Numbered from the stretch's first letter, positions 40,730 to 49,281 are shown. The stretch: DNA of 64,000 nucleotides from Elusimicrobiota bacterium (GCA_026388155.1 JAPLKI010000025.1:408931-472930), one strand, 5' to 3'. Numbers and translations are program-made. The notes: generated by a model not told the origin, from the sequence alone.

Positions 40730-42011
40730 ATTTCTCCAGATCATGCCCCTGGGCCCACTCAAGTTTTATTCTCGCAAGCAGCTGGTTGTAAACACTCTCG
40801 AAATATTTTTTTTCAAAATCGCATAACGGGCAAAGTGACCGCAGGGCGCCCATCGACGCTTTATTGTTCCGCATAGCCGTTTCATACTCCGCATCAAGGC
40901 GCTCAAAAACCGCCTTGCGGTCCTGCGCCTCTTTCTGCCAGAACTCAAGGTCTTTATAGGCGCTTGTTATCTCAAAGCGTATATTATCCTGCAGTTCCAC
41001 CCTTTTTAGATCCCCCTGACGCTGCTGGGCTTTTTTTTGCAGGACCTGGGTCCAGATATCGTAGGAAAGCGGAAAATTTATACCTACGGAAGCCATCCAA
41101 TTGTTGGACTTTATGGCGCCGCCCGGGATGGCGGTCTTGTAGCCTATAACATCGTAGCTTGCCCCCAGATAAATATTAGGGTTGCGCCGGAACAGCGCCA
41201 TGTTTACGGCTATATCGTCCATCTGCGCCTTATAAATTTCACTCTTCATCTCGGAACGGGATTCCATAGCCGTTACCAGACTTTTAGTGACGCTCTCATT
41301 TACCGGCTGAAGAACAAATTCCCCGGTGATCTCCACCTGATAACCGGGTTCACGGTTCAACAGCTTTACCAACGCGGCGCCGGCGGATTCAAGGTTTTTT
41401 TGGGACAATTCAAGTTCGGAACGCAGTCTGACAAGGGCCAGTTCCACTTCAATATTTTCAAAGGAGTCTTTTTTCAGGCCCGCCGCAAGCGTTTCTGCCC
41501 TGGCAAAACAGCGCACCGCGCAGGCGTTAAGCGCCTTGTTGTAAAGCACCGAGTAAAAAGTCATTTTGGCGTTAAAAATAGCGTCATTTTTGACTGTTTC
41601 ATAATCGACCTTGGCCTGATTATGAGCGGTTTGGGCCAAGCGCACGGTACTGGTATTGCGCCCGCCGGTATAGAGCGGCTGAAGGGCATAAGCCCTGAGG
41701 GTGTAAAAATTGTCGTTCACATCGGCGGCAAGATAGCGGTCTCCCAGCTCCGGACCCAGCACCGTGGGATATTCAAGGTTAACCCGGCTGAAAGTGCCGG
41801 AAAGGGAAAATTGAGGCAGGTTAAGAAAGCGCGCTTCGTGCACGCGCTGTCTGGCGATGATAATGCCCTGTTCGGCCGCCAAAACGGCCGGATTGTTTTT
41901 TACGGTAAGCCTTATGACTTCGTCCAGGGTCAAAGTATCCTGAGCGCGCTGGGCAAAAACCACAGCCGGAAAGAACAACGCTATAAGAACAACCCGCATC
42001 TTTTTTGGCAT
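40728..42011 (-). CDS. TolC family outer-membrane efflux channel, 427 aa
   Basis: Signal peptide (MPKKMRVVLIALFFPAVVFA-QR), then the TolC pattern of LTLDEVIRLTVKNNPAVLAAEQGI and long amphipathic helices in two repeats, including AYALQPLYTGGRNTSTVRLA and INFPLSYDIWTQVLQKKAQQ. These build the trimeric channel-tunnel. No inner-membrane pump or adaptor gene adjoins it; the partner is outside the window or unlinked. It is 6 bp downstream of a HAMP-domain protein gene. Confidence 0.87.
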   Translation of the reverse strand: MPKKMRVVLIALFFPAVVFAQRAQDTLTLDEVIRLTVKNNPAVLAAEQGIIIARQRVHEARFLNLPQFSLSGTFSRVNLEYPTVLGPELGDRYLAADVNDNFYTLRAYALQPLYTGGRNTSTVRLAQTAHNQAKVDYETVKNDAIFNAKMTFYSVLYNKALNACAVRCFARAETLAAGLKKDSFENIEVELALVRLRSELELSQKNLESAGAALVKLLNREPGYQVEITGEFVLQPVNESVTKSLVTAMESRSEMKSEIYKAQMDDIAVNMALFRRNPNIYLGASYDVIGYKTAIPGGAIKSNNWMASVGINFPLSYDIWTQVLQKKAQQRQGDLKRVELQDNIRFEITSAYKDLEFWQKEAQDRKAVFERLDAEYETAMRNNKASMGALRSLCPLCDFEKKYFESVYNQLLARIKLEWAQGHDLEK

Positions 42012-42017
42012 GAACCC

Positions 42018-42569
42018 TTAAATCTTATAATTCGGCATTATCTCCAGGATTTTTTTTGAGAGCGCCTCGGCCTTAGGCCCCAGGTCCGGATGAGCGAGCG
42101 AGGCTTCCTTGCTGAATTCGTCCAGGGCGCGGGTTGTTTCGTGCACGGCTTTTACCATGTTGTTAAACTGGTCCTGCAGGTCCGTAAGCTGATCACCTTT
42201 CCTTAAATACACCCTGTGCGTAAGGTCCCCGCCGGCCACTGTGGCGCAGCTTTTTTCGAACTTAAAGATAGGCCCCGCCATGCGGTGAGAAATGACCGCC
42301 GACACTATAAGCACTATCACCATGAACATCACTAACTTTATGGCGAAAAGCGGCACTGTTGAGGACAGCTCATCAAGCAGCGGTATCATCATGGGATGTT
42401 CTCCCACCACCTTTGACACGGTCCACAGTATGTCAAGCCCCGCTATAATAAAAGCTATGAACACGCTGAAAAATATAAGGGCCATATAGCGGTACTGCAG
42501 GCCCTTTTTTATCATTATGGTCTTGCGCTGGAACTGCTGCGCCGGTTTTGCCTGGGTATTTTCAGTCAT
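42018..42569 (-). CDS. Membrane protein with HAMP domain and no output domain, 183 aa
   Basis: Two membrane segments (about residues 28-50 and 72-93) enclose a short periplasmic loop and are followed by a HAMP domain, HRMAGPIFKFEKSCATVAGGDLTHRVYLRKGDQLTDLQDQFNNMV. A coiled stretch then ends the protein. No kinase, cyclase or methyl-accepting domain follows, so it may be a stand-alone signal-transmission or partner protein. GGAG lies 5 bases before the ATG. Confidence 0.8.
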   Translation of the reverse strand: MTENTQAKPAQQFQRKTIMIKKGLQYRYMALIFFSVFIAFIIAGLDILWTVSKVVGEHPMMIPLLDELSSTVPLFAIKLVMFMVIVLIVSAVISHRMAGPIFKFEKSCATVAGGDLTHRVYLRKGDQLTDLQDQFNNMVKAVHETTRALDEFSKEASLAHPDLGPKAEALSKKILEIMPNYKI

Positions 42570-42590
42570 AAAAGCTCCTTATAATTGTGC

Positions 42591-42673
42591 GCCATATGCT
42601 TTAAGCCATACGCCATAAGCTTTAAGGAATTTTCTTAAATAGCCTATGGCATACGGCTTATGGCTTATGGCAG
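42591..42673. repeat. Heptad-hairpin element, GCCATAN type
   Basis: Units GCCATAT, GCTTTAA, GCCATAC and GCCATAA lead to a core AAGGAATTTTCTT (42624-42636). The right arm GCCTATG, GCATACG, GCTTATG ends at the phosphofructokinase stop codon. Confidence 0.9.
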
Positions 42674-43708
42674 TTAGAAAAGCACTTCCATCAGTTCAAG
42701 CCACTCTTTTGAAACGGTCTTCAGCTCGCCTGTGGCTTTTTCAAGCGAAACACCCACTATCGTGTTGCCCACAAGCGCGCTCATCATGCCGAATTTACCG
42801 TCGCGCACCAATTGTGCCGCTTTAACTCCCACCCGGGTGGCCAGCATCCTGTCAAACAGAGTGGGTGAACCGCCGCGCTGCATGTGGCCGATAACGGCGG
42901 AGCGGGTTTCTATGCCGGTCTGTTTTTCTATAAAGCCCGCTATGCGCTCGCCCATGCCGCGGTCCCGTAAGATCAGGTGGCCGAACTGGTCAAGCTCGCG
43001 CATGGCCGCGTTTTCACCCGCTTCTTCAAGCTCGGAGGCCTCGCTTGTTACCACCAGGGCGAAGTGTTTGCGCGCGTAAACTTCCTTGATCCTGGCCACG
43101 ATGTCAGCCGGGTTTGTTTTCTTCTCGGGTATACATACATAATCGGCCGAAGCGGCCATGGCGGTAAACAGCGCCACCCAGCCGGCGTGGCGGCCCATAA
43201 CCTCAAGAACCATCACCCGGCGGTGGCTGCGGCCCGTGTCAATAAGGGCCTCGGCGGCCTCCATGGACTTGGTGGCTGAAGTGTCAAAACCGAAAGTGTA
43301 ATCGGTGGCGTTAAGATCGTTGTCCATGGTCTTCGGCACACCCACCACGTTCAGCTTATGCTCCTTGTAAAAACGAGTGGCCACGCCAAGAGTATCTTCG
43401 CCGCCCATAGCGACCAAAGCATGAAGGTCAAGTTTCTTGAAATTCTCAAGGCAGCTTTTAACGTTTTCCTCTTTTTTAAAGGGATTGGTGCGTGAAGTGC
43501 CAAGGATGGTCCCGCCCTTGCCGATAATATATTCGACCAATTCCTTGTTTAAAGGCATGGTAAGGCCTTCCACCAGCCCTTTCCAGCCGTCGGTGATGCC
43601 TATGCACGTGTAGCCGTATTTCTCGGCCGCGTACACGCAGCCGCGGATGGCCGGGTTAAGCCCGGGGCAATCCCCCCCGCCCGTTAAAATCCCGATTTTT
43701 TTAGACAT
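42674..43708 (-). CDS. 6-phosphofructokinase, probably pyrophosphate-dependent, 344 aa
   Basis: MSKKIGILTGGGDCPGLNPAIRG starts the protein; AAGGAG precedes the ATG at 43708 by 9 bases, so the longer open frame is rejected. Residues 102-106 read GGEDT and 125-131 PKTMDND. ATP-dependent enzymes have glycine at these two sites (GGDGS, PGTIDND), so the aspartate and lysine point to PPi as phosphoryl donor. The enzyme phosphorylates fructose-6-phosphate in glycolysis and would act reversibly. Heptad elements lie on both sides of the gene. Confidence 0.88.
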   Translation of the reverse strand: MSKKIGILTGGGDCPGLNPAIRGCVYAAEKYGYTCIGITDGWKGLVEGLTMPLNKELVEYIIGKGGTILGTSRTNPFKKEENVKSCLENFKKLDLHALVAMGGEDTLGVATRFYKEHKLNVVGVPKTMDNDLNATDYTFGFDTSATKSMEAAEALIDTGRSHRRVMVLEVMGRHAGWVALFTAMAASADYVCIPEKKTNPADIVARIKEVYARKHFALVVTSEASELEEAGENAAMRELDQFGHLILRDRGMGERIAGFIEKQTGIETRSAVIGHMQRGGSPTLFDRMLATRVGVKAAQLVRDGKFGMMSALVGNTIVGVSLEKATGELKTVSKEWLELMEVLF

Positions 43709-43739
43709 ATATTTTTTCTCCTTAAAACTGTTTTCGTTT

Positions 43740-43833
43740 GCCATATGCCATAGGCCATAAGCTATAGGGAAACTCCTAAAAAGCATATGGCATATGGCTT
43801 AAAGCTTATGGCAGCCTTTATGCGTATGGCATC
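43740..43833. repeat. Heptad-hairpin element, GCCATAN type
   Basis: Units GCCATAT, GCCATAG, GCCATAA precede the core GGGAAACTCCT (43767-43777). The right arm GCATATG and GCTTATG continues into a loose tail (GCGTATG) ending at the next stop codon. The core and right arm resemble those of the element at 6684. Confidence 0.9.
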
Positions 43834-43834
43834 T

Positions 43835-44587
43835 TTAGAAATTAGCGCTATATCTCATCTGTACTATGCGCTCCGGCTTTCGCGGGCCTCCGTTGCTAAA
43901 AGACCCGTTTTTGCCAAGTTCGCGCACCGCCAGGTCAAGCTGAAAATAAGGCGTAATATAAATCCTGGTCCCGACATTAAGCCTGGACGGATCGGGCGAA
44001 TGAAAGAGGTTGTCGTATTCAAGCAGGAAGGCGATCTTGTCCTCCAGGGTGTAACTCGCCCCGATAAATCCTAAAACATAGTTCTTGTCAAAATCGGAAA
44101 TATTGAACCCCCCGTGCGCCATCAGGTTGGGAACCCCGATTTCCTTTGAACCCGCCAGGTAAAGGCCTTTTCCCTTCTCCAGGTATTTCTTGCTCACCTG
44201 GTCGTAGTAATAGCCCTGGCCTTCGTAGCCTACGGCGAACGCCGGTATATAATATCCGCCGTCATAAAAGCGGAATTTAACCCGTATTTCCGGCTTACGC
44301 ATTTTAACCGAGGAATCGGATCCTATCAGGCGATCCACCGTCATGGAAACCCCGAGGTTAAGCCTTTCCTGAACGCCGAAATTAAGCTGGCCCAGTACTC
44401 CTCCGTCGGAGTAGAACCTTGTCTTTAGCATAAAGCCATACTGGTCAAGTATGCCCGCGGTGGGCGCGTCTATCAGTTCCGTGTCCGGCAAAACCATGTC
44501 CTCGCTCTTGCTTTTTTCAGCTCCGGCGCGGGAGACCGACATAAAAAGCGCCGCAAGAGCGAGCGCCGCTAATTTTATTTTTTTCAT
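43835..44587 (-). CDS. Exported beta-strand-rich (probable outer-membrane) protein, 250 aa
   Basis: A signal peptide (MKKIKLAALALAALFMSVSRAGA) is followed by alternating hydrophobic and glycine/aromatic stretches typical of beta-barrel strands, such as YGFMLKTRFYSDGGVLGQLNFGV, IRVKFRFYDGGYYIPAFAVGYEG and TRIYITPYFQLDLAVREL. The last residues RIVQMRYSANF end in Phe, the classic barrel C-terminus. A YjbH-like or porin-like role is possible; no specific function is recognised. Confidence 0.7.
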   Translation of the reverse strand: MKKIKLAALALAALFMSVSRAGAEKSKSEDMVLPDTELIDAPTAGILDQYGFMLKTRFYSDGGVLGQLNFGVQERLNLGVSMTVDRLIGSDSSVKMRKPEIRVKFRFYDGGYYIPAFAVGYEGQGYYYDQVSKKYLEKGKGLYLAGSKEIGVPNLMAHGGFNISDFDKNYVLGFIGASYTLEDKIAFLLEYDNLFHSPDPSRLNVGTRIYITPYFQLDLAVRELGKNGSFSNGGPRKPERIVQMRYSANF

Positions 44588-44620
44588 TTTAAAACCTTCC
44601 TTTTTTGTGTTGCCAACAAA

Positions 44621-44779
44621 AACCGAATACGGACATGCGAATATGAGCGAATAATTTACCGCACACAGCCGTTTTTTTAACCCGGTTCAGACTGAGTGTT
44701 CTTAACCGGGCCCGTCACTATTTTAGAAAATATAAACCGCTTTTTATAGCTATTCGCTATTCCCTAATCCGCTGCCGCA
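44621..44779. repeat. Degenerate heptad element, AGCGAAT type, with inner stem
   Basis: Left units such as CGAATAC and GAGCGAA (44623-44651). The right arm is TATAGCT, ATTCGCT, ATTCCCT and AATCCGC (44745-44772). Between them lies a separate CCCGGTT/AACCGGG stem (44682-44710). It is the longest and least regular copy. Confidence 0.55.
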
Positions 44780-47700
44780 CTAAAATCCGCTTTCCACCTG
44801 CCATGTTTTATCTCCCAATACCTTTTCTATATCCTTGAAAAGGGCCTCGCTGAAAACGACTCTTTCATTTGTCTCTATCACGTAGGCATTTTTAGCTTTG
44901 GTCTGCACCCTTAAATAAACCGGGCAATAGCCGTGGCTTTTGCCAAGGGCGCTTTTAAGTTCCGAAAGCTGTTTCTCGTCAAAAAGCATGCCTTCCGGCA
45001 GATTTACAAGCAGGTTTTTGCCCCACTTGTTCATAGCCTCATAAAGGCCCATGGCCTCTTCAGCTATCAGTTCAAAAGCGTTCTCGCCGAAATTTGATTT
45101 TTGCACCTTGCCGGAGATTACCACCACTTTATTAAGCGACATCTGCGGACCGAAAACGGCGTATTTTTTAGGGAACAGGCATACCCCTATATTTCCGGTA
45201 AGATCTTCAATTTCCAGTTTGGCCATGGCATCGCCCTTCTTGGTCTGCATGGCTTTAAACTGCGATACTATGCCGGCCACGCGCACCATAGCGCCGTCTT
45301 CAAAGCCGCCGTTTAAAACCTTTTCCACGGTTGAATTAGCCATCATACTTATCTGGCGGCGGTAACTGTTGAGCGGATGGCCTGAAAAATAAAAGCCCAG
45401 CACCTCCCTTTCATTTTTCAGTATGGCGTGCTCGCTTAAAACATGCGGCGTATGACCTTTTTCGGGCGTAGACCCGAGCGGCTCCGGCGGAGCGAACAGC
45501 ATATCCTGGTTTACATCCCGGGCCGGCTTGCCGGAGCCGGCCACAAAAGCATCTATCGCTTCTATAGCGCGGGTGCGGGAAAGCGGCGCTTCTTTAGCGG
45601 GAAACAGGCAGTCAAAGGCCCCGGCTTTGGCAAGCGACTCAATTACCCGTTTATTGAGCTGTTTTGAGTCGGCGCGCATTGTGAATTCCTCAAAAGATTT
45701 GAAAAGCCCGTTTTTTGATCTCTCAGCCACAAGCGCCTCAACCACTCCCTCCCCCACATTTTTTACCGCCGTAAGGGCGAAGCGCAGGGCCGGCTTGCCG
45801 GAACGCTCCTCCATGGCGAAGGTCCCGACCGAACAATTAACGTCCGGGCCCAGTATCTCTATGCCCATGTCCTGGGCTTCGCCCACATAAGTGACCAGCT
45901 TGTTTTCCTCTTCGGTCCCTATGGGGCTTTTTCCAATTTCGCTGGTCAGAATAGCGGACATATATTCCACAGGGTAATTGGCCTTAAGCCAGGCGGTCTG
46001 GTAGGCCACCAGGGCGTAGGCGACCGAATGGGACTTATTAAAACCATAGCCGGCGAACTGCGCCATCTGGTCAAAAACTTTAGTGGAAAGCTTCTGGGAA
46101 ATATCCTTTTTTTTGGCGCCTTCAACAAATTTAGCCCGCGCCTCCTCCATAACTTCGGCGTTCTTTTTTCCCATGGCTTTTCTCAGCCCGTCGGCCTCGC
46201 CTGGCGTGAATCCGCCCAGGCTCTTTGAAATCTCCATCACCTGTTCCTGGTAAACCATGGTGCCGTAGGTGTCTTTAAGTATCGGCTCGAGCAGCGGATG
46301 ATCATAAACTATTTTTTTGCGGCCGTGCTTGCGGTCGACAAACTGGTCCAGCATTCCGCTTTGTATGGGGCCGGGGCGGTAAAGGGCCACCAGGGCCGAC
46401 ACATCGCTGAACTGGGAGGGTTTAAGGCCCTTTATCAATTTTTTCATTCCATCGGATTCCAGCTGAAATACGCCCGTGGTACGGCCGTCGCATAGTAACT
46501 GAAAGGTTTTTTCGTCGTCAAGAGCTATGGCGTAAATATCAAAATCCTTATCTTTGTCCTTGATCAGTTTTGAGGCGGTTTCTATGATTGTAAGAGTGCG
46601 CAGGCCGAGGAAATCCACCTTCAGCAGTCCGAGACGCGAAAGCATATTGCCGTCGTACTGGCTGGTAATGACATTTTTTGTGTTACGGTTTGAAAGCGGG
46701 GTATAATTGGCAAGCTCTTCCTTGGTTATCAGCACGCCGGCCGCGTGAACCCCGGTATGGCGCCTTAAGCCCTCAATTTTTACTGCTATTTCAAACATCT
46801 TCTTGACCTTGGGGTCCCTTTGGGCGCATTCTTTCATCTCAACAGAGGTATTTACGGCCTGATAAAGAGTTTCCCCCTCAGGGATAAGCTTACAGATGGC
46901 GTTCACGTCCGTAAGGGAAATACCCATCACCCGCCCCACATCGCGCACGGCGCTTTTTGACTTTATGGTGCCGTAAGTTATGATATTGGCCACATTGGCG
47001 ACGCCGTACTTCTGCCTTACATATTCCACCACCTTTTCGCGGCCGTCGTCGGCAAAGTCAATGTCCAGATCGGGCATGCTTTTGCGGTCCGGATTTAAAA
47101 ATCTTTCAAAAAGCAGGCCGTTCACCAGCGGGTCAACGCGGGTTATATCAAGAGTGAAAGCCACAAGCGAGCCCGCGCCCGAGCCGCGGCCGGGACCTAC
47201 CGGCACGGAGTTCGCCCTGGCATAGAGTATAAAATCCATGACTATCAGGAAGTAGCTTGAAAACCCCATCCGCCTGATCACATCCAGCTCATATTCCAGC
47301 CGTTTCCTGTAAGCTTCGCCCGCCCCTGGAACTTTGCGTTTAAGGCCCGCCTCGCACAAATCCCTTAGATAGTGGAAATCTCCTTCATTTTTACCGTCGG
47401 CGTTGTGTTTTTCGTACTCAGGCGGTATTTGAAAAGCGGGCAGATACAATTTACCGGTTTCGACTTTCAGGTCGCACTGCGCCGCTATTTCCAATGTGTT
47501 CTTAACGGCCTGCGGGGTATGGGAAAAAAGCTTTACCATTTCCTCCTGGCTCTTGAAATATAATTCGTGGGTGCTCATGCGCATACGGTCTGGATCGCTT
47601 ACCTGCGAACCGGTGGAAATGCAGATGTGCGCGTCATGCGCCTCCCAGTCGTCTTTTTTAAGGTAATGACAGTCGTTCGTGGCTACAACGGGCAGACCGG

Positions 47701-48319
47701 TTTTTTTGGCCACCTCAAGGAGATTTTTAAGGGCCTCGGTTTCCTCCGGTATGCCGTGGTCCATTAATTCAAGGTAAAAATTGCCGGCACCCACAATATC
47801 GCGATATTCGCAGGCGATTTTGGCGGCCTCATCCACATTGCCCGCGGCGCAGGCCCTGGCCACATGGCCCTTGAGGCAGCCGGAGAGAAAAACCAGCCCC
47901 TCGTGATGCTGCGAGAGCAATTCGTTGTCCACCCTGGGGTCGTGGTAAAAACCCTCTATGAAGCTTTTTGAAACCATCCGCATCAGGTTCTGATAACCCT
48001 TAAAATCCCTGACCAGCACCGTCATATGGCCGTTATCCCTGCGGGTAGTACTTTTGTCTTTAGTAAGCCTGGAACCGCGGGTGGTGTAAATTTCGCAGCC
48101 TATGATGGGTTTCAGGTTAAGCGGCTTTGCGGTGAAATAAAACTCCATGGCCCCGTACATATTGCCGTGGTCGGTAATGGCAAGCGCCGGGGTTTTTTTA
48201 TCGGCGAGCGTTTTCAAAAATTCGGAGGGGTGTCCCTCGCCGTCGGTAATGCGCAGCATCCCGTCCAGCAGGGAATATTCCGAATGGTTATGCAAATGAA
48301 TGAAATCAGCCGGTTGCAT
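44780..48319 (-). CDS. dnaE: DNA polymerase III alpha subunit
   Basis: 1179 aa, usual length. The N-terminal PHP domain begins FIHLHNHSEYSLLDG (residues 6-20). The polymerase core has VGPGRGSGAGSL at 374-384 and PDLDIDFADD at 416-425 holding catalytic aspartates, then GYGFNKSHSVAYALVAYQTAWLK and a C-terminal OB-fold (VRVAGIVSQF). It is the replicative polymerase. The start is the ATG at 48317-48319 (MQPADFIHL), not the 147-bp longer open frame. No Shine-Dalgarno is seen on the minus strand; a TATAAT 9 bases upstream suggests a leaderless mRNA. Confidence 0.93.
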   Translation of the reverse strand: MQPADFIHLHNHSEYSLLDGMLRITDGEGHPSEFLKTLADKKTPALAITDHGNMYGAMEFYFTAKPLNLKPIIGCEIYTTRGSRLTKDKSTTRRDNGHMTVLVRDFKGYQNLMRMVSKSFIEGFYHDPRVDNELLSQHHEGLVFLSGCLKGHVARACAAGNVDEAAKIACEYRDIVGAGNFYLELMDHGIPEETEALKNLLEVAKKTGLPVVATNDCHYLKKDDWEAHDAHICISTGSQVSDPDRMRMSTHELYFKSQEEMVKLFSHTPQAVKNTLEIAAQCDLKVETGKLYLPAFQIPPEYEKHNADGKNEGDFHYLRDLCEAGLKRKVPGAGEAYRKRLEYELDVIRRMGFSSYFLIVMDFILYARANSVPVGPGRGSGAGSLVAFTLDITRVDPLVNGLLFERFLNPDRKSMPDLDIDFADDGREKVVEYVRQKYGVANVANIITYGTIKSKSAVRDVGRVMGISLTDVNAICKLIPEGETLYQAVNTSVEMKECAQRDPKVKKMFEIAVKIEGLRRHTGVHAAGVLITKEELANYTPLSNRNTKNVITSQYDGNMLSRLGLLKVDFLGLRTLTIIETASKLIKDKDKDFDIYAIALDDEKTFQLLCDGRTTGVFQLESDGMKKLIKGLKPSQFSDVSALVALYRPGPIQSGMLDQFVDRKHGRKKIVYDHPLLEPILKDTYGTMVYQEQVMEISKSLGGFTPGEADGLRKAMGKKNAEVMEEARAKFVEGAKKKDISQKLSTKVFDQMAQFAGYGFNKSHSVAYALVAYQTAWLKANYPVEYMSAILTSEIGKSPIGTEEENKLVTYVGEAQDMGIEILGPDVNCSVGTFAMEERSGKPALRFALTAVKNVGEGVVEALVAERSKNGLFKSFEEFTMRADSKQLNKRVIESLAKAGAFDCLFPAKEAPLSRTRAIEAIDAFVAGSGKPARDVNQDMLFAPPEPLGSTPEKGHTPHVLSEHAILKNEREVLGFYFSGHPLNSYRRQISMMANSTVEKVLNGGFEDGAMVRVAGIVSQFKAMQTKKGDAMAKLEIEDLTGNIGVCLFPKKYAVFGPQMSLNKVVVISGKVQKSNFGENAFELIAEEAMGLYEAMNKWGKNLLVNLPEGMLFDEKQLSELKSALGKSHGYCPVYLRVQTKAKNAYVIETNERVVFSEALFKDIEKVLGDKTWQVESGF

Positions 48320-48328
48320 TGGATTACA

Positions 48329-48334
48329 ATTATA
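48329..48334 (-). promoter_or_regulatory. -10 box (TATAAT) of dnaE, leaderless-type spacing
   Basis: TATAAT ends 9 bases before the dnaE ATG on the minus strand, inside the sequence TTAATTTATATAATT that also precedes the NUDIX gene. Confidence 0.5.
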
Positions 48335-48366
48335 TAAATTAAGGAGGACGGGCCGGAAACTAAAAA

Positions 48367-48391
48367 GCAAAAGGAGCGAAGCTCCTTTTGC
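48367..48391. repeat. GCAAAAGGAGC hairpin, second copy
   Basis: GCAAAAGGAGC and GCTCCTTTTGC flank a GAA loop. It has the same arms as 40704-40729 with a different loop. It lies upstream, not downstream, of the genes on both sides. Confidence 0.7.
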
Positions 48392-48449
48392 TGCCACAGG
48401 TCTCAAGGCCGTTTGTTGGCTATAAGCCCTGATACGGCACTGCCATAGG

Positions 48450-48600
48450 CTTGTCACATGACACAAGCAAGAAAGAACACTGAAGGGTTGAAGTTTCAGG
48501 GAGAGAAGATTGAGCGGTAAGTTATAAGGACTTTATACAACTTTCTCTTTTCCCTTACTTGTGACCTGTGACTTGTGACTTATAGCCTTAACTCGTGTCT
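48450..48600. repeat. Heptad-hairpin element, ACTTGTG type
   Basis: The right arm is regular: ACTTGTG, ACCTGTG, ACTTGTG, ACTTATA (48557-48584). The left part (GTCACAT, GACACAA from 48453) is weaker. The middle has GGTAAGTTATAAGGACTTTATACAACTT, without a clear core. Confidence 0.7.
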
Positions 48601-48614
48601 ACCCTTTTAATTTA

Positions 48615-48620
48615 TATAAT
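48615..48620 (+). promoter_or_regulatory. -10 box (TATAAT) of the NUDIX gene, leaderless-type spacing
   Basis: TATAAT ends 6 bases before the ATG at 48627, so transcription should start at the codon itself. No ribosome-binding site is present. Confidence 0.55.
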
Positions 48621-48626
48621 TTGATC

Positions 48627-49205
48627 ATGCCGCCGAAATGTCTGTCAGAAAACGACACAAGTCTTATTGAAAAAAAATTCAGGAAAGTTTACGCTTACCG
48701 CGGCAACGCCGTGGCCCTGCGGGCGGACGAAGTGCTCCTGCCGAACGGAAGGAAGGGCACGCGCGAGTTTTTAGAGCATCCGGGCGCGGTGGCCGTGCTG
48801 CCGGTGCTTGACGACGGCCGGCTGATCTTTGTGCGGCAATACCGCTACCCGGTCGGCCGCGTGACTCTTGAAATACCCGCTGGCAAAATGCATTCCCTTA
48901 AAGATTCCCCGCTTAAGCGGGTCAAAGCGGAGCTTAAAGAAGAAACCGGCTGCACCGCGAAAACCATCGAACCACTGCTGGATTTCTGGCCGACCCCCGC
49001 GTTTTCGGACGAATTGCTGCGAATTTATCTGGCCTTCGGCATAAGGCACGGACAGGCTAGCCCCGACGAGGACGAATTTTTGAAAGTGGAAATACTCAGC
49101 TTTAAAAAAGCCTGGGCCATGCTGGAACGCGGCGAAATAAAAGACTCAAAAACCATCATAGCCCTGCAGGCGTATGAACGTCAGGGGAGAGGGATTAGGG
49201 GATAG
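48627..49205 (+). CDS. NUDIX hydrolase, ADP-ribose pyrophosphatase (NudF)-like, 192 aa
   Basis: The N-terminal FLEHPGAVAVLPVLDDGRLIFVRQYRYPVGRVTLEIPAGK segment is the ADP-ribose pyrophosphatase signature. The NUDIX box follows but is degenerate: GKMHSLKDSPLKRVKAELKEETG keeps the E-L-x-E-E-x-G end while the usual first Glu and the Arg of REL are replaced. Substrate may be ADP-ribose or a related nucleoside diphosphate sugar. The last residues, QGRGIRG, are encoded by a heptad element. The mRNA is probably leaderless. Confidence 0.83.
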   Translation: MPPKCLSENDTSLIEKKFRKVYAYRGNAVALRADEVLLPNGRKGTREFLEHPGAVAVLPVLDDGRLIFVRQYRYPVGRVTLEIPAGKMHSLKDSPLKRVKAELKEETGCTAKTIEPLLDFWPTPAFSDELLRIYLAFGIRHGQASPDEDEFLKVEILSFKKAWAMLERGEIKDSKTIIALQAYERQGRGIRG

Positions 49206-49262
49206 GGGTTAGGGAAAGAGTTCCTTATAAACTCTACCCTAGCCCTATGCGCTATAAATATC
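49182..49262. repeat. Heptad-hairpin element, AGGGNNN type, overlapping the NUDIX 3' end
   Basis: AGGGGAG, AGGGATT, AGGGGAT and AGGGGTT start within the CDS. The core AAAGAGTTCCTT is at 49215-49226. The right arm carries TAGCCCT and ATGCGCT. It ends just before the AGGAG ribosome-binding site of the transketolase gene. Confidence 0.9.
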
Positions 49263-49281
49263 ACTGATAGGAGTGTTTACA

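Larger units (their letters stand above)
48320..48626. other. 307-bp divergent region between dnaE and the NUDIX gene
   Basis: It holds two mirrored TTAATTTATATAATT promoter motifs at its ends, a GCAAAAGGAGC hairpin and a heptad element. No ORF is credible. Confidence 0.75.

Noticed and set aside
41037-42059. Plus-strand frame of 340 codons opposite the TolC-type gene
   Set aside because: Antisense to a gene with signal peptide and TolC motifs; no protein-like features.
43709-43786. Longer start for phosphofructokinase
   Set aside because: The extension is translated from a heptad element; AAGGAG precedes the ATG at 43708.
48320-48466. Longer start for dnaE
   Set aside because: The added 49 residues come from a hairpin and intergenic sequence; MQPADFIHLHNHSEY is the family start.
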